In this document: positions 41,851-52,456 of the stretch, one piece after another | Numbering within the stretch: the first letter of the stretch is position 1 | How the letters are laid out: each line of letters starts with the position of its first letter | Assembly: GCF_035046505.1 (NCBI RefSeq) | Contig: NC_089824.1 | Location: forward strand, 220,728,596 to 220,792,595 | DNA from: Tiliqua scincoides | Lineage: Eukaryota; Chordata; Lepidosauria; Squamata; Scincidae | Direction of reading: 5' to 3' | DNA: 64,000 bases | Notes under the pieces: generated by a model | The model's input: the letters and a program-made list of their open reading frames with translations, nothing else | Databases searched by the model: none | Told to the model about the DNA's origin: nothing | Made by a program: the position numbers and the translations under genes

Positions 41851-42110
41851 GAATAAACAAATAATTCCAAAGAGTATTTGGAATGAAGAGAATATTTTGG
41901 TGGCTTGAGTCTGAGACTGAGGACTCATATGCCATTTGACTGAGAGAAAAAGGCAGCACCTGGACTTTAGGAAAAGGGGTTTTTGTGCATAATCAATACA
42001 AGGATTTACTGCCACACAACATGGAGATCTGCTTTTAGAAAAGATCGGGCAAATTCATGGAGAATATCAATGGCCATTAGCTAGGACAACTACATGGTCT
42101 CCTCGTACAG

Positions 42111-42290
42111 AGCCATAAATGTGTCTGAGGGGCCATTGCTCAGTGGTAGTTTGCATGGAGAAGGCCCCATTAAGTTCAATCCCTGGCAGCATGTCCAGGT
42201 TGGACAGAGAAAGGTTCCTGTCTGGAATCCTGGAGAGGTGTTACTGGTTAGTGTTCACCATTCTGAGCTAGATGGAAGGAAGGTAAAAGG
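42111..42290 (+). mobile_element. tRNA-derived SINE
   Basis: GGGGCCATTGCTCAGTGGT (A-box region), GCATGGAGAAGGCC and AGTTCAATCCC (B-box-like) are followed by CTGTCTGGAATCCTGGAGAG and CATTCTGAGCTAGATGGA. A second copy is at 54062-54245. Confidence 0.75.
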
Positions 42291-42742
42291 CAACTTCTTG
42301 GGGGTGATTAGGATGTAACTGAGATTCTAAAAGGAAAACCATATTTGCTGTGCAAGTAGATAGAGCTAAAGCAGTTTCCAATGCCAGGGTCACTGGGAGG
42401 GGTGTCTTAAGGCCTGTAGAGGTGCCGCTGGAGTGAGGAGGTAGGTGATGGGGCCCCAGCACCCTGCTCTGCCGAGCTCCTCAAAAGTCACAGTCAGGAG
42501 ACAAAACTGGACCAGGTGGACCATTGGGCGGTAGCTGGTATCTCCTGAATGGAGGACAGTTGCAGTGCAGTAGCAGGGAGGCGGTCTGGACAATATGTTG
42601 GAGATAGGCTGCTTCTGTCCAGGTGGCAGGGCCCGGGCACGACAGTGGCGCACAGAGGGCTGCAGAGTCTGGTTGACTCACATACATACTATGCCCTGGT
42701 CAAGTGTCAGCCCACGCTGAACTCAGAAGATCAAGTGCAGTG

Positions 42743-42937
42743 CAGTAGCATAGCTACAGAGGGGGCAGTGCACTAAGCGTTAGGCACTGCAACTCCCCAT
42801 GTCAGCAGCTCCTCCCACTTGCCATCCAAGCCATTCTGGGCAGCTGAATGGCACCAGGATGGCAAGTGTGGGGGCCACTTACATGGTGTATTGTGGCGCC
42901 TACAACACTTACTGCATCGCCCCCTCTGTAGCCACTT
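42743..42937. mobile_element. hAT-like MITE, about 195 bp
   Basis: CAGTAGCATAGCTACAGAGG and CCCCCTCTGTAGCCACTT are inverted ends. Flanks GTGCAGTG and GTCCACTG match at 6 of 8. The interior is similar to 28897-29180. Confidence 0.75.
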
Positions 42938-43591
42938 GTCCACTGTATCGCATCTTGCAGGGTTGTGCAGTGGATGGGGAGGCAGGTGAGGCAGAGCTTC
43001 CCCACCAGAGTCCTTTGAACCTGGTGGGCTTCATGCGGGTTGTGTGTGCTTGCACATCTCACACGTGGCTGCGCTTTTTGAAGGACTCCAGTGGGGAGGC
43101 TCTGCCTCACTGCATGTCCCTGGCATCTTGCTACATCTTGCGCGCCTGACAAAAGACCAAGGATGCTGCAAGTAACAGACCTTGTTTTCTTATTATGATA
43201 AACACGTCCTGGTGACTGATGAAGGCAGGGCGGGAATAGGGTGAGGTGACAGTGTGAGTGATCCTCTTCTCAGACCTTCAATGTCACTGCTGCTGCCCTT
43301 TAAATCCCTGGATGGGAGACATTTCAGAACTGTGAAAGCATCCTCACTTCCGGCATGAATGCAGAACATTTTCTGGTTGCAGTGATCCATATCTCCACAA
43401 GGGGGAAACACAAGCATGGATTAAACAGCCATAAGTCAGTGGCAGAGTTAGAATAGAGCATGTCTGATCAGTATAAAACCCATTGTGATGGATGGGAAAA
43501 ATGCAGGTTCCCCTGTCAAATAAGCTCCAAGGGCATGTCTAGAGAGCTCTTGGTTGGGAAATGTACATGCTGAGGCTGCAATCCTATAACA

Positions 43592-43929
43592 CAGTGGTTC
43601 TCACATATTTAGCACCGGGACCCACTTTTTAGACTGAGAATCTGTCAGGACCCATTGGAAGAGATGTCATGACTGGAAGTGACATCATTAAGCAGGAAAA
43701 TTTTTAACAATCTGAGGCTGCAATCCTAGTCACACCTGCCCAGGAGTAAGTCCCATTTATCATCATTGTTAAAAGAATATATGTAGTAGGTTATTAAAAG
43801 TCCAGGTCTGTAACATTTCCCCAGATGCAGTCACATACCATGGCAGCATCAAGTCTAATATATTAAAATATTGAAATGAATGGGGACCCACCTGAAATTG
43901 GCTCATGACCCACAGTTTGAGAAACACTG
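43592..43929. mobile_element. hAT-like element (family C), 338 bp, perfect target duplication
   Basis: CTATAACA flanks both sides (43584-43591 and 43930-43937). The ends are CAGTGGTTCTCACATATTTA and CCACAGTTTGAGAAACACTG. It carries the ACTTAC-type repeat inside at 43709-43757 at the same internal place as the copy at 18952-19340. Confidence 0.94.
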
Positions 43930-43935
43930 CTATAA

Positions 43936-44010
43936 CATTTTCCTGGGAGTAAGCCCCATTGTACACAATAAGACTTACTGTTGATCAGAGGAGCATAGGA
44001 TTGTGCTGTT
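43936..44010. repeat. Short interspersed repeat (AATCCTAT-type)
   Basis: TCCTGGGAGTAAGCCCCATTG and GAGCATAGGATTGTGCTG match 26260-26347. It starts inside or just after the right target duplication of the hAT element. Confidence 0.55.
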
Positions 44011-44217
44011 GTTCATCACAACATCCCATCTGAATGGTCAAATCCAGGTAAGGGCAATGGGGATGTATGGCTAGAGGCAGGAAACAAAAGCAGACTCTCT
44101 ATGGAAAGGCTATACAATATTTCTGCTCCTTTTAACTATCTTCTGTCTCCAAGTTTCTTTCTGCTTTGGCCCTTTCCTCAAAAATGACATTCCTATTTTC
44201 TTCAGCAATGTTTTCGG

Positions 44218-44392
44218 GCAAATCCTATCCAATTTTCTAGTGCAGCTGCAGCTGTGCCAATGGGGTGTGCACTGCATCCTGTGGTGGGGAGGCAGTCACA
44301 GAGACCTCCTCAAGGTATGGGAACATTATTTCCCTTACCCTGGGGCTGCATTGTGGCTGCACCAGTGCTGGAAAGTTGGATAGGATTGGGCC
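44218..44392. mobile_element. Foldback element with GGATAGGATTGGGC end, 175 bp
   Basis: GCAAATCCTATCCAATTTTC at the left and GTTGGATAGGATTGGGCC at the right are inverted. The centre CTCAAGGTATGGGAAC with TTCCCTTACCCTGG matches the element at 5423-5957. Confidence 0.65.
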
Positions 44393-44499
44393 CCCAGGCA
44401 TTAAACTTCTTGCAGAAGTTGCACTGCAAAATAAAAATATTGTACTATTGCATGCTAAGAACAGCAAAGGGGGCTTTGCAGGAGGCTAGCTGCAAGTAA

Positions 44500-44680
44500 A
44501 GAGCCCATTTCAGAAATGGGCCAAGTATCAGAATGCCAGATGCAAGGGAGGACACCAGGATGCAGGTCTCTTGTTATCTGGTGTGCTCCCTGGGGCATTT
44601 GGTGGGCCGCTGTGAGATACAGGAAGCTGGACTAGATGGGCCTATGGCCTGATCCAGAGGGGCTGTTCTTATGTTCTTAT
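44500..44680 (+). mobile_element. CR1-type LINE tail
   Basis: CAGAAATGGGCC, CAGATGCAAGGGAGG, ATTTGGTGGGCCGCTGTGAG and TTCTTATGTTCTTAT form a 3' tail without ORF. Confidence 0.88.
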
Positions 44681-44694
44681 TGTGCAACATGGAT

Positions 44695-45077
44695 GTCTAG
44701 AGCCAGAAGACCTCTAAGAGATGGTTGTGCTGTTGCTACTTGAATTCCTCAGGGAGGGAGAGCCCAACATCCAATTAAACAAGCAGTTCCATTGTCAGAT
44801 TGCTGTTATTATTAGGAAGTAGCTCTTAATGTTCAGCAGAAATCTATCCTCTTGTAACTTACACCCTTCAGGTATTCTTGCCCCCAGGGGTTGCAGAGAA
44901 AAGGGCATTGCCCTTTTCTATGTGACAGCCCTTTAGGTATTTGAAGAGTGCTATTGTGCCTGCTATCCTTGGCCTGCTTTTCACCAGACTTCACATACCC
45001 AGTTCATTCAACTTTTTCTCATAACTTGTTTTCCAGACCCCTGACCGTCTTCACTGCCCTCCTCTAAACCTGTGACA
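44695..45077 (-). mobile_element. Ancient CR1 fragment
   Basis: GTAGCTCTTAATGTTCAGCA, TTTCTATGTGACAGCCCTTT, AGGTATTTGAAGAGTGCTAT and CTTGTTTTCCAGACCCCTGA are conserved words of old amniote CR1 copies. It is far more diverged than the young CR1 around it and of a different subfamily. Confidence 0.75.
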
Positions 45078-45079
45078 AT

Positions 45080-45592
45080 GTTTAGTGGATAGAGAGATGC
45101 TCTTTACACTCTCACATAAACCAGAACCAGGGGACATCCACCAAAATTGGGTGTTGGGAGGGTTAGGACAGACAAAAGAAAATATTTCTTTACTCAGCGT
45201 GTGGTCGGTCTGTGGAACTCCTTGCAGCAGGATGTGGTGATGGCATCTGGCCTGGATGCCTTTAAAAGGGGATTGGACAAGTTTTTGGAGGAAAAATCTA
45301 TTACCAGTTACAAGCCATGATGTGTATGTGCAACCTCCTCATTTTAGAAATGGGCTATCTCAGGTGCAAGGGAGGGCACCAGGATGAGGTCTCTTGTTAT
45401 CTGGTGTGCTCCCTGGGGCATTTGATGGGCTGCTGTGAGATACAGGAAGCTGGACTAGATGGGCCTATGGCCTGAACCAGTGGAGCTGTTCCATAAGAAC
45501 AGCCCTACTGGATCAGGCCATAGGCCCATCTAGTCCAGCTTCCTGTATCTCACAGCGGCCCACCAAATGCCCCAGGTGTTCTTATGTTCTTA
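45080..45592 (+). mobile_element. CR1-type LINE fragment holding an inverted CR1 tail
   Basis: The plus-strand copy runs from LDREMLFTLS-type sequence (45080) to GCTGTTC (45491), then a minus-strand tail (45492-45576: CATAAGAACAGCCC...AATGCCCCAGG), and then the plus tail resumes (TGTTCTTATGTTCTTA, 45577-45592). The two arms form an inverted repeat of some 80 bases. Confidence 0.85.
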
Positions 45593-45719
45593 ATGTAGAC
45601 ATTGAAAATTGGTGAGGGGGGAGGAGAGAGAGAGAGGTGAAGTCTCAGCTCAACCTCAGATTTCAATATCAAGTGGGTGGAAAATGGAAAAGGAACTCAA
45701 TGCATGTTTTCCTCCAGGG

Positions 45720-46028
45720 CAGTGATCTCCAAACTACAGCCCACTGCATTCTAAGATTACCCATCTGGGCACAGCATGACAGTGGCAAAGTCTTTCCATT
45801 CCATGTTGCAGCCTCCACATTTTGCAGAAATTTGTGACGGCAGCTGCTTCCGCTGCCCCCCCATTTTGTGGGGGAAGCGGCTGCCGAGTGTGAGTTTCTG
45901 CGAAGTTCGACTGTGAACAGTGGAGGCTGTGGTACATACAGAATGGGAAGCCTTAGCCACGGCCATGCCCAGACGGATAACCTTGGGATGCTGGATCTGG
46001 CCTGCAGACCAAGACTTGGAGGCCCCTG
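45720..46028. mobile_element. hAT-like element (family D), 309 bp, perfect target duplication
   Basis: CTCCAGGG flanks both sides (45712-45719 and 46029-46036). The ends are CAGTGATCTCCAAACTACAG and AGACTTGGAGGCCCCTG. Inner TGGATCTGGCCTGCAG resembles the hAT-type repeat at 14590. Confidence 0.92.
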
Positions 46029-46805
46029 CTCCAGGGTGTTTACTGCTAAAGTTGAATGAAGACCTGCAGTGTGTTGGTAAAAGTACCACTCTGGTGCAGT
46101 TTGCTCTTCTCTTCTGGGTCCTTCACTGCCCCAGGTGTAAAGTGCACACTGGAAGAATGAACAACAGTGGCACTTTCAAGTGGGGCACCCCATGTCTTCC
46201 CTTGAAGCAAACTGACTCAGAACCTAGGATAAGACTAAGCAGCGAAAACTTTCCAGGCCTGGAACCCATCTTCACATGGAAACTGGGGAACCTTTCATCA
46301 TGTCCAATCTCTTTCACACACTCCCTCCCCCTTTTACTCCTCTCTCTCTCTCTCTGTTTTCTTTTTCTTTCCAGGTTTGCTGAGGTAGGATGGGCAGTCA
46401 ACTTTCCAGTCAGCAGCTACTAGCTGTGCCTTTCCTAGTACTCTGATTAGTAACAACTGGCAGGTGATGATGTTCTCTCCACCCCATGAAAAGCTTCCTG
46501 TACTGATTTTTGCAGATCAAGCCACTCTTGAGGCATGGCTTTGGGGCACATGGGAGATCCTGGGGGGAACAGAGTTAGGCATGATCAGGAACCCTAAATA
46601 CCAACCAAGGGGTTCAAGTGACAGCAAAAGGAGGACAAGACTCCAAACACTGAGGATTCCTACTTTTTTAAAACAAGACCTGGGAAAGGGAGAAATGCTG
46701 GGAGCAGCCAGTCAGCATCTGAGGTCTGACTGTAGCTGTAGGAGGTGAGGGTGAAACAAGACGGGACACTGAATGCATCATTGGCATTCCAATTTTTTTC
46801 CTTAA

Positions 46806-46878
46806 CCCATTTCTGCCCAGCCCACAAGTGTACACATTTGATCCCTGTTGCATATATGCAACATTGAGCAGAAATGGC
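46806..46878. mobile_element. 73-bp foldback element flanked by TTAA (piggyBac-like)
   Basis: TTAA lies at 46802-46805 and 46879-46882. The ends are CCCATTTCTGCCCAGCC and GAGCAGAAATGGC. It is the same length as 23509-23581 and nearly the same sequence, including GTGTACACATTTGA.CCCTG. Confidence 0.8.
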
Positions 46879-46910
46879 TTAAGGAAAAAAGCAGCCATCA
46901 AGACTGGTCA

Positions 46911-47297
46911 TAAGAACATAAGCCCTGCTGGATCAGGCCAAAGGCCCATCTATTCCAGCTTCCTGTATCTCACAGTGGTCCACCAAATGCTTCAAGGAGC
47001 ACATAAGACAAGACACAACCTGTGTTCTGATACCCTCCCCTGCATCTGACAATCAGAGGCAACCTACCTCTAAAACCAGGAGCTTGCACATACCTACCAT
47101 GACTTGTAACCTGTGATGAATTTTTCCTCCAGAAATGTGTCCAATCCCCTCTTTAAGGTGTCTAGGCAAGATGCAGTCACTATTTCCTGTGGCAAGGAGT
47201 AACACAGACTAATTACATGCTGGGTAAAGAAATATTTTCTTTTGTCTGTCCTAACTCTCCCAACACTCAGTTTTAGTGGATGTCCCCTGGTCCACAG
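46911..47297 (-). mobile_element. CR1-type LINE 3' fragment
   Basis: Minus strand; it encodes an eroded version of RGHPLKLSVGRVRTDKRKYF with the usual tail. It ends at GGATGTCCCCTGGT, next to a poly-G run. Confidence 0.85.
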
Positions 47298-48113
47298 CAT
47301 GCAGAATGGGGGGGGGGGTGATTTCATCCTTTCCTTTCTTGACCCCCCCCCCCACCTGCTATAAGCTCCAGGAGAGAAGCTGACGGGAGTAAAAGCAAGG
47401 ACTTTGCAGGGCTCTGCTTTGAGCCCAAAGAGAAAGCAACGGGCTTGGAATGTTCTCTGCTGCAGTGTTTGAATGGTTCAACTGCAAAAGCTCCAGTCTC
47501 AGGCCCTCAAAGACCCAACCTCAAGATCACATATGCTGGGACAGGGACCAGAGGATCTTGGGAGGACGAGACTTTCTGCATAACTTTTTCTTCACTCTTG
47601 TTCTGGTGGAGGAAAAACTCATTAAAAACCTAGTTCTTAGCCAGAAGGCACCAGAAGCTCTGTTCCTCATGTAATTGTGCTTAACAATCTCAAAGGTGTT
47701 TTGAGGGAATAAGCTTCACACTCGCACAGGAAGCTGAAAAAGCCATTAGGGTGCTGGTGTTAATGGCAATTTCCATTATTATCCTCCAGCACCTGGAGGA
47801 AAAAGACTCCTCCTGAGACAGATGGAGAAACACAAGCAGCTTACTCACTGAAAAAGCAGCCATTGCCCTGCCTGGGAGAGGACACTTGCTAGGGTGGAAA
47901 GACATTCCAGGGACACCAGGATAGCAGCTCCTGATTGGTGGTGGTGGGTTGATCTTAGACCCTGCTTACCATAAAGATGGGTTCCTCCATTATGTTTCTA
48001 AGACCAGCTTTTGCACCTCAATCTGTACCAGCTCTCTTTTGTTTGTTTCTTAAAAGATGTGCCCCACCCTTCTCCTAAGATTCAGAAGAGCTTACAATAT
48101 AGTCAGTGAAAAA
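47298..48113. other. Unclassified DNA
   Basis: Begins with poly-G (47308-47317) and poly-C (from 47343) runs. No exon or repeat was recognised. Confidence 0.35.
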
Positions 48114-48792
48114 CAACCATTTTCAGTGTATCACAGCACCTTGGTGTGTCATGAAAAGGTCCACAGGTGAGCCGTGGGAGCTTGGAGCACAGTGGTTGAA
48201 AATCTGAGAAACTCTTCTGGGTTCTGGGCTTTGTATCTAGGGCAACTGTTGGTGGGCGGTTATGAATTGTCTGCAGAGTGCTGGTGGAGACAGAGGGCAC
48301 AGACAATTTGTTGCTACAGACAGTTGCCCTAGAAACTCCCCAGAACCTGGAAGAGTCTCCCGGAAGTTAGAAGTGATATCACAAGCGACAGTGGCGTAGC
48401 TAGGTCCTTTGACATCCGCGGCCCATAAATTTTTGTCACCTCCCCCATATGAATTAATTAATTATGCACATTTTATACCACATTTCCTAAGGAGCTCAGG
48501 GTGGTGTGCATGGTTGCTCCTCTTATTTTGTCCTCCCAACAACCCTGTGAGGTAGGTATGACTGAGAGGTAATAATAGTCATGACATGAAATTAATAATA
48601 ATAATAATAATAATGGTCAGAAAATAAATGCAGTGAATCTTTCCCCACAAGCAATGGATGAAATTCTGAATCAAATGGTATATAACATGATAGTGGTATT
48701 CCTAAAAGCCACAATATTCACAACTTTGGTCACTAGAGTGTCACACCCCCCCTCCCCCCAAAGATGTCTCATTGGCCTGTTTTGAGTTAAGG

Positions 48793-48900
48793 CAGTGGTT
48801 CTCAAACTTTTAACACTGGGACCCACTTTTTAGAATGACAATCTGTCTGGACCCACCAGAAGTGATCTCATGGCTGGAAGTGACATCATCAAGCAAAATA
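48793..48900. mobile_element. Partial hAT-like element (family C)
   Basis: CAGTGGTTCTCAAACTTTTA, GGGACCCACTTTTTAGAATG and GGAAGTGACATCATC match the 5' third of 43592-43929. The other end was not found; the right border is a guess. Confidence 0.65.
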
Positions 48901-49207
48901 AAATAATTATAAATAAAAGAAAAACAGATTATTAAATAAGGGGAAGTTAACCCTGTTTCACCAAGTGAATTGTGTCTGTAGCCTGCATGCAATAACACCC
49001 CCCCCCCCCCACACACACAAATAAATCAGTATGATTTTCAGCCCTCCCTATTGCCCACCTTACCAGCTCAAGCCTGTGTTTTCTTTTTTGGGGGGGTGCT
49101 GCCTTCTGGAGCATTTGTTGAGCTCCACTTTCATCAGATCAGGACCATGCTGCTAGCCTTGCATTCCCCTGTGCCCAACTTGACCTGGAGCCAATACACG
49201 TTTGCTT

Positions 49208-51815
49208 TTTTATTGTATTGGCAACCTTCAGTCTCGAAAGACTATGGTATCGCGCTCTGAAAGGTGGTTCTGGCACAGCGTCTAGTGTGGCTGAAAAGGC
49301 CAATCCGGGAGTGACAATCCCTTCCACACCGGGAGCAAGTGCAATCTGTCCCTGGTCTGTCTCCCTGGCTATGGGCCTTCCTTCTTTGCCTCTTAGCCTC
49401 AGACTGTTGGCAAAGTGTCTCTTCAAACTGGGAAAGGCCATGCTGCACAGCCTGCCTCCAAGCGGGCCGCTCAGAGGCCAGGGTTTCCCACTTGTTGAGG
49501 TCCATCCCTAAGGCCTTCAGATCCCTCTTGCAGATGTCCTTGTATCGCAGCTGTGGTCTACCTGTAGGGCGCTTTCCTTGCACGAGTTCTCCATAGAGGA
49601 GATCCTTTGGGATCCGGCCATCATCCATTCTCACGACATGACCAAGCCAACGCAGGCGTCTCTGTTTTAGCAGTGAATACATGCTAGGGATTCCAGCACG
49701 TTCCAGGACTGTGTTGTTTGGAACTTTGTCCTGCCAGGTGATGCCGAGGATGCGTCGGAGGCAGCGCATGTGGAAAGCGCTCAGTTTCCTCTCCTGTTGT
49801 GAGCGAAGAGTCCATGACTCGCTGCAGTACAGAAGTGTACTCAGGACGCAAGCTCTGTAGACCTGGATCTTGGTATGTTCCGTCAGCTTCTTGTTGGACC
49901 AGACTCTCTTTGTGAGTCTGGAAAACGTGGTAGCTGCTTTACCGATGCGCTTGTTTAGCTCGGTATCGAGAGAATGAGTGTCGGAGATCGTTGAGCCAAG
50001 GTACACGAAGTCATGGACAACCTCCAGTTCATGCTCAGAGATTGTAATGCAGGGAGGTGAGTCCACATCCTGAACCATGACCTGTGTTTTCTTCAGGCTG
50101 ATTGTCAGTCCAAAATCTTGGCAGGCCTTGCTAAAACGATCCATGGGCTGCTGGAGATCTTTGGCAGAGTGGGTAGTGACAGCTGCATCGTCGGCAAAGA
50201 GGAAGTCACGCAGACATTTCAGCTGGACTTTGGATTTTGCTCTCAGTCTGGAGAGGTTGAAGAGCTTTCCGTCTGATCTGGTCCGGAGATAGATGCCTTC
50301 TGTTGCAGTTCCAAAGGCCTGCTTCAGCAGGACAGCGAAGAAAATCCCAAACAAGGTTGGTGCAAGAACACAGCCCTGCTTCACTCCGCTTCGGATGTCA
50401 AAAGGGTCTGATGTGGAGCCATCGAAGACAACAGTGCCCTTCATGTCCTTGTGGAAAGATCTGATGATGCTGAGGAGCCTGGGTGGACATCCAATCTTGG
50501 GGAGAATCTTGAAGAGGCCGTCTCTGCTGACCAGGTCGAAAGCCTTTGTGAGATCTATGAAGGCTATAAAGAGTGGCTGTCGTTGTTCCCTGCATTTCTC
50601 CTGCAGTTGTCTAAGGGAGAATACCATATCAGTGGTGGACCTGTTGGCTCGGAATCCACACTGCGATTCTGGATAGACGCTCTCTGCAAGTACCTGGAGC
50701 CTCTTTAGTACAACTCGGGCAAACAGCTTTCCTACAACGCTAAGGAGAGAGATGCCGCGGTAGTTGTTGCAGTCACCCCTGTCACCTTTGTTCTTGTACA
50801 GCGTGATGATGTTTGCATCCCTCATGTCTTGAGGTACTTCACCTTTTCTCCAGCAGAGACAGAGGATTTCATGCAGCTCAGTGACGATGATCTCTTTGCA
50901 GCATTTTAGGACTTCAGCAGGGATGCTGTCTTTTCCAGGTGCCTTGCCAAAGGCAAGGGAGTCCAGGGCCACGTGAAGTTCTTCTAGGGTTGGTTCACTG
51001 TCAAGCTCTTCCAGCACAGGCAGGCACTCAATGTTGTTCAGTGCTTCTTCGGTGACTACATTTTCTCTGGAATATAGCTCAGAGTAGTGCTGCACCCAGC
51101 GTTCCATCTGCTGCGCCCGATCCTGGATGACCTCGCCTGTGGCAGACTTCAGAGGGGCAATTTTCTTCTGTGTTGGACCTAGGGCCTGCTTGATACCATC
51201 ATACATCCCCTTGATGTTGCCCGTGTCAGCTGCTATCTGTATCTCGGAACAGAGCTGGAGCCAGTAGTCGTTAGCACATCTCCTGGCAGTCTGTTGGACT
51301 TTGCTGCGAGCAGTTCGGAGGACCTGCAGGTTGCGCTCACTGGGACAGGCCTTGTATGCTGCTTGAGCTCTCCTCTTTTCCTCAATGACTGGCGTCAACT
51401 CCTCAGAGTGGGCTTCAAACCAGTCTGCCGCCTTGTTGGTCTTCTTGCCGAATATGGACAAGGCGGTGTTGTAAACGGTATTCTTGAAATGTTCCCATCT
51501 GTTGGATGCGTTTGCGTCGGCCGGGCCTGGAAGAGATTCCTCAAGCGCTTGTGCAAATTCCTCCACTTTTCTCTGATCCCGGGTCTTGCTGGTATCAATG
51601 CGAGGTCTTCCTTCCTTTTTCGTGTGATACAGTCGCTTTGTTTGCAGTTTCACTCTGCTGCACACCAGGGAGTGGTCAGTGTCGCAGGCAGCACCATGAT
51701 AACTGTGTGTGATCTTGATGCTGGGAAGGCTGGAGCGTCTGGTGAGGATCAGGTCGAGCTGGTGCCAGTGCTTTGATCTTGGATGTCTCCAAGAGACTCT
51801 ATGTTGGGGCTTTGT
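49208..51815 (-). mobile_element. Non-LTR retrotransposon (RTE-like), 5'-truncated, with an open 879-codon frame
   Basis: A single minus-strand frame ends with TAG at 49242-49244 and stays open to 51881. Element homology begins with the end of the AP endonuclease (VSWRHPRSKHWHQLDLILTR). Then come RT motifs: NYRGISLLSVVGKLFARVVL, ESQCGFRANRSTTDM, FIDLTKAFDLVSRDGL, GVKQGCVLAPTLFGIFF, FLFADDAAVTT (catalytic Asp pair), ISLKKTQVM and YLGSTIS. The C-terminus has a CTCSRCGRDCHSRIGLFSH-x3-C zinc-finger-like knuckle. The 3' untranslated part is only about 30 bases, which suits RTE-type elements, but the clade is a guess. The first 20-odd residues of the frame (MSKQTFNTKQTQHKHKKHKF) come from TTTGTGT-rich flanking DNA. 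No stop interrupts it, so the insertion is young. Confidence 0.9.
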
Positions 51816-52099
51816 GTTGAAAAATTTGTGTTTTTTGTGTTTGTGTTGTGTTTGCTTTGTGTTGAACGTTTGCTTACTCATGAGTAAACATGGCCATGTG
51901 GCTTAGTTTCGTCAGCTTGGACGGAGGAACCTCCTTCTCAGGTGTCTTTGGGGGGCTGTATTCATTGGATCAGGACCGTTCTGGTGTCATTGGATTCCTC
52001 TTGGCCTGCCCTTTCCAAAGGACTAAGGCACGTTCGCCTATTCACGAGTAAACGCGTGATATGGCCAAAATTCACTTTCTATAGGTCTGCATGCATTTT

Positions 52100-52456
52100 T
52101 TGTTTTAATAATAAATAATAATAATACAGGTATTTCTATACCGCCTTTCTTGGTCCTCAGATTTCTCCTTAGACTTTATTCAAGGCGGTTTACATAGGCA
52201 GGCAAATTTAAATCCCCATAGGGATTTTTACAATTTGAAAGAAGGTTTCTATCTTTCAAGAAACCACAACATTCAGATGTTTCTTTCTGATCTGGTTTCA
52301 CATTCTGGCCTCCATCCTCCCATGCTTGGAGCAGATGGTATCACTCGGCTCAGCTTGTCAGCTCCTTCAAGGTTGCACGGTGCCGGTGGCCTCGAACTGG
52401 CGGCCTTCGGATGTTATCTTCAGGCAAATGGAGGCTCAACCCTCTAGACCAGACCT
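52100..52456 (-). mobile_element. tRNA-derived SINE with (TTA)n tail
   Basis: On the minus strand it begins AGGAGGTCTGGTCTAGAGGG (A-box region), then GCCGCCAGTTCGAGGCCACC (B box) and ends with CCTTGAATAAAGTC, AAAGGCGGTATAGAAATACC and a TATTATTATTA tail. It lies inside the family A hAT element. Confidence 0.75.
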
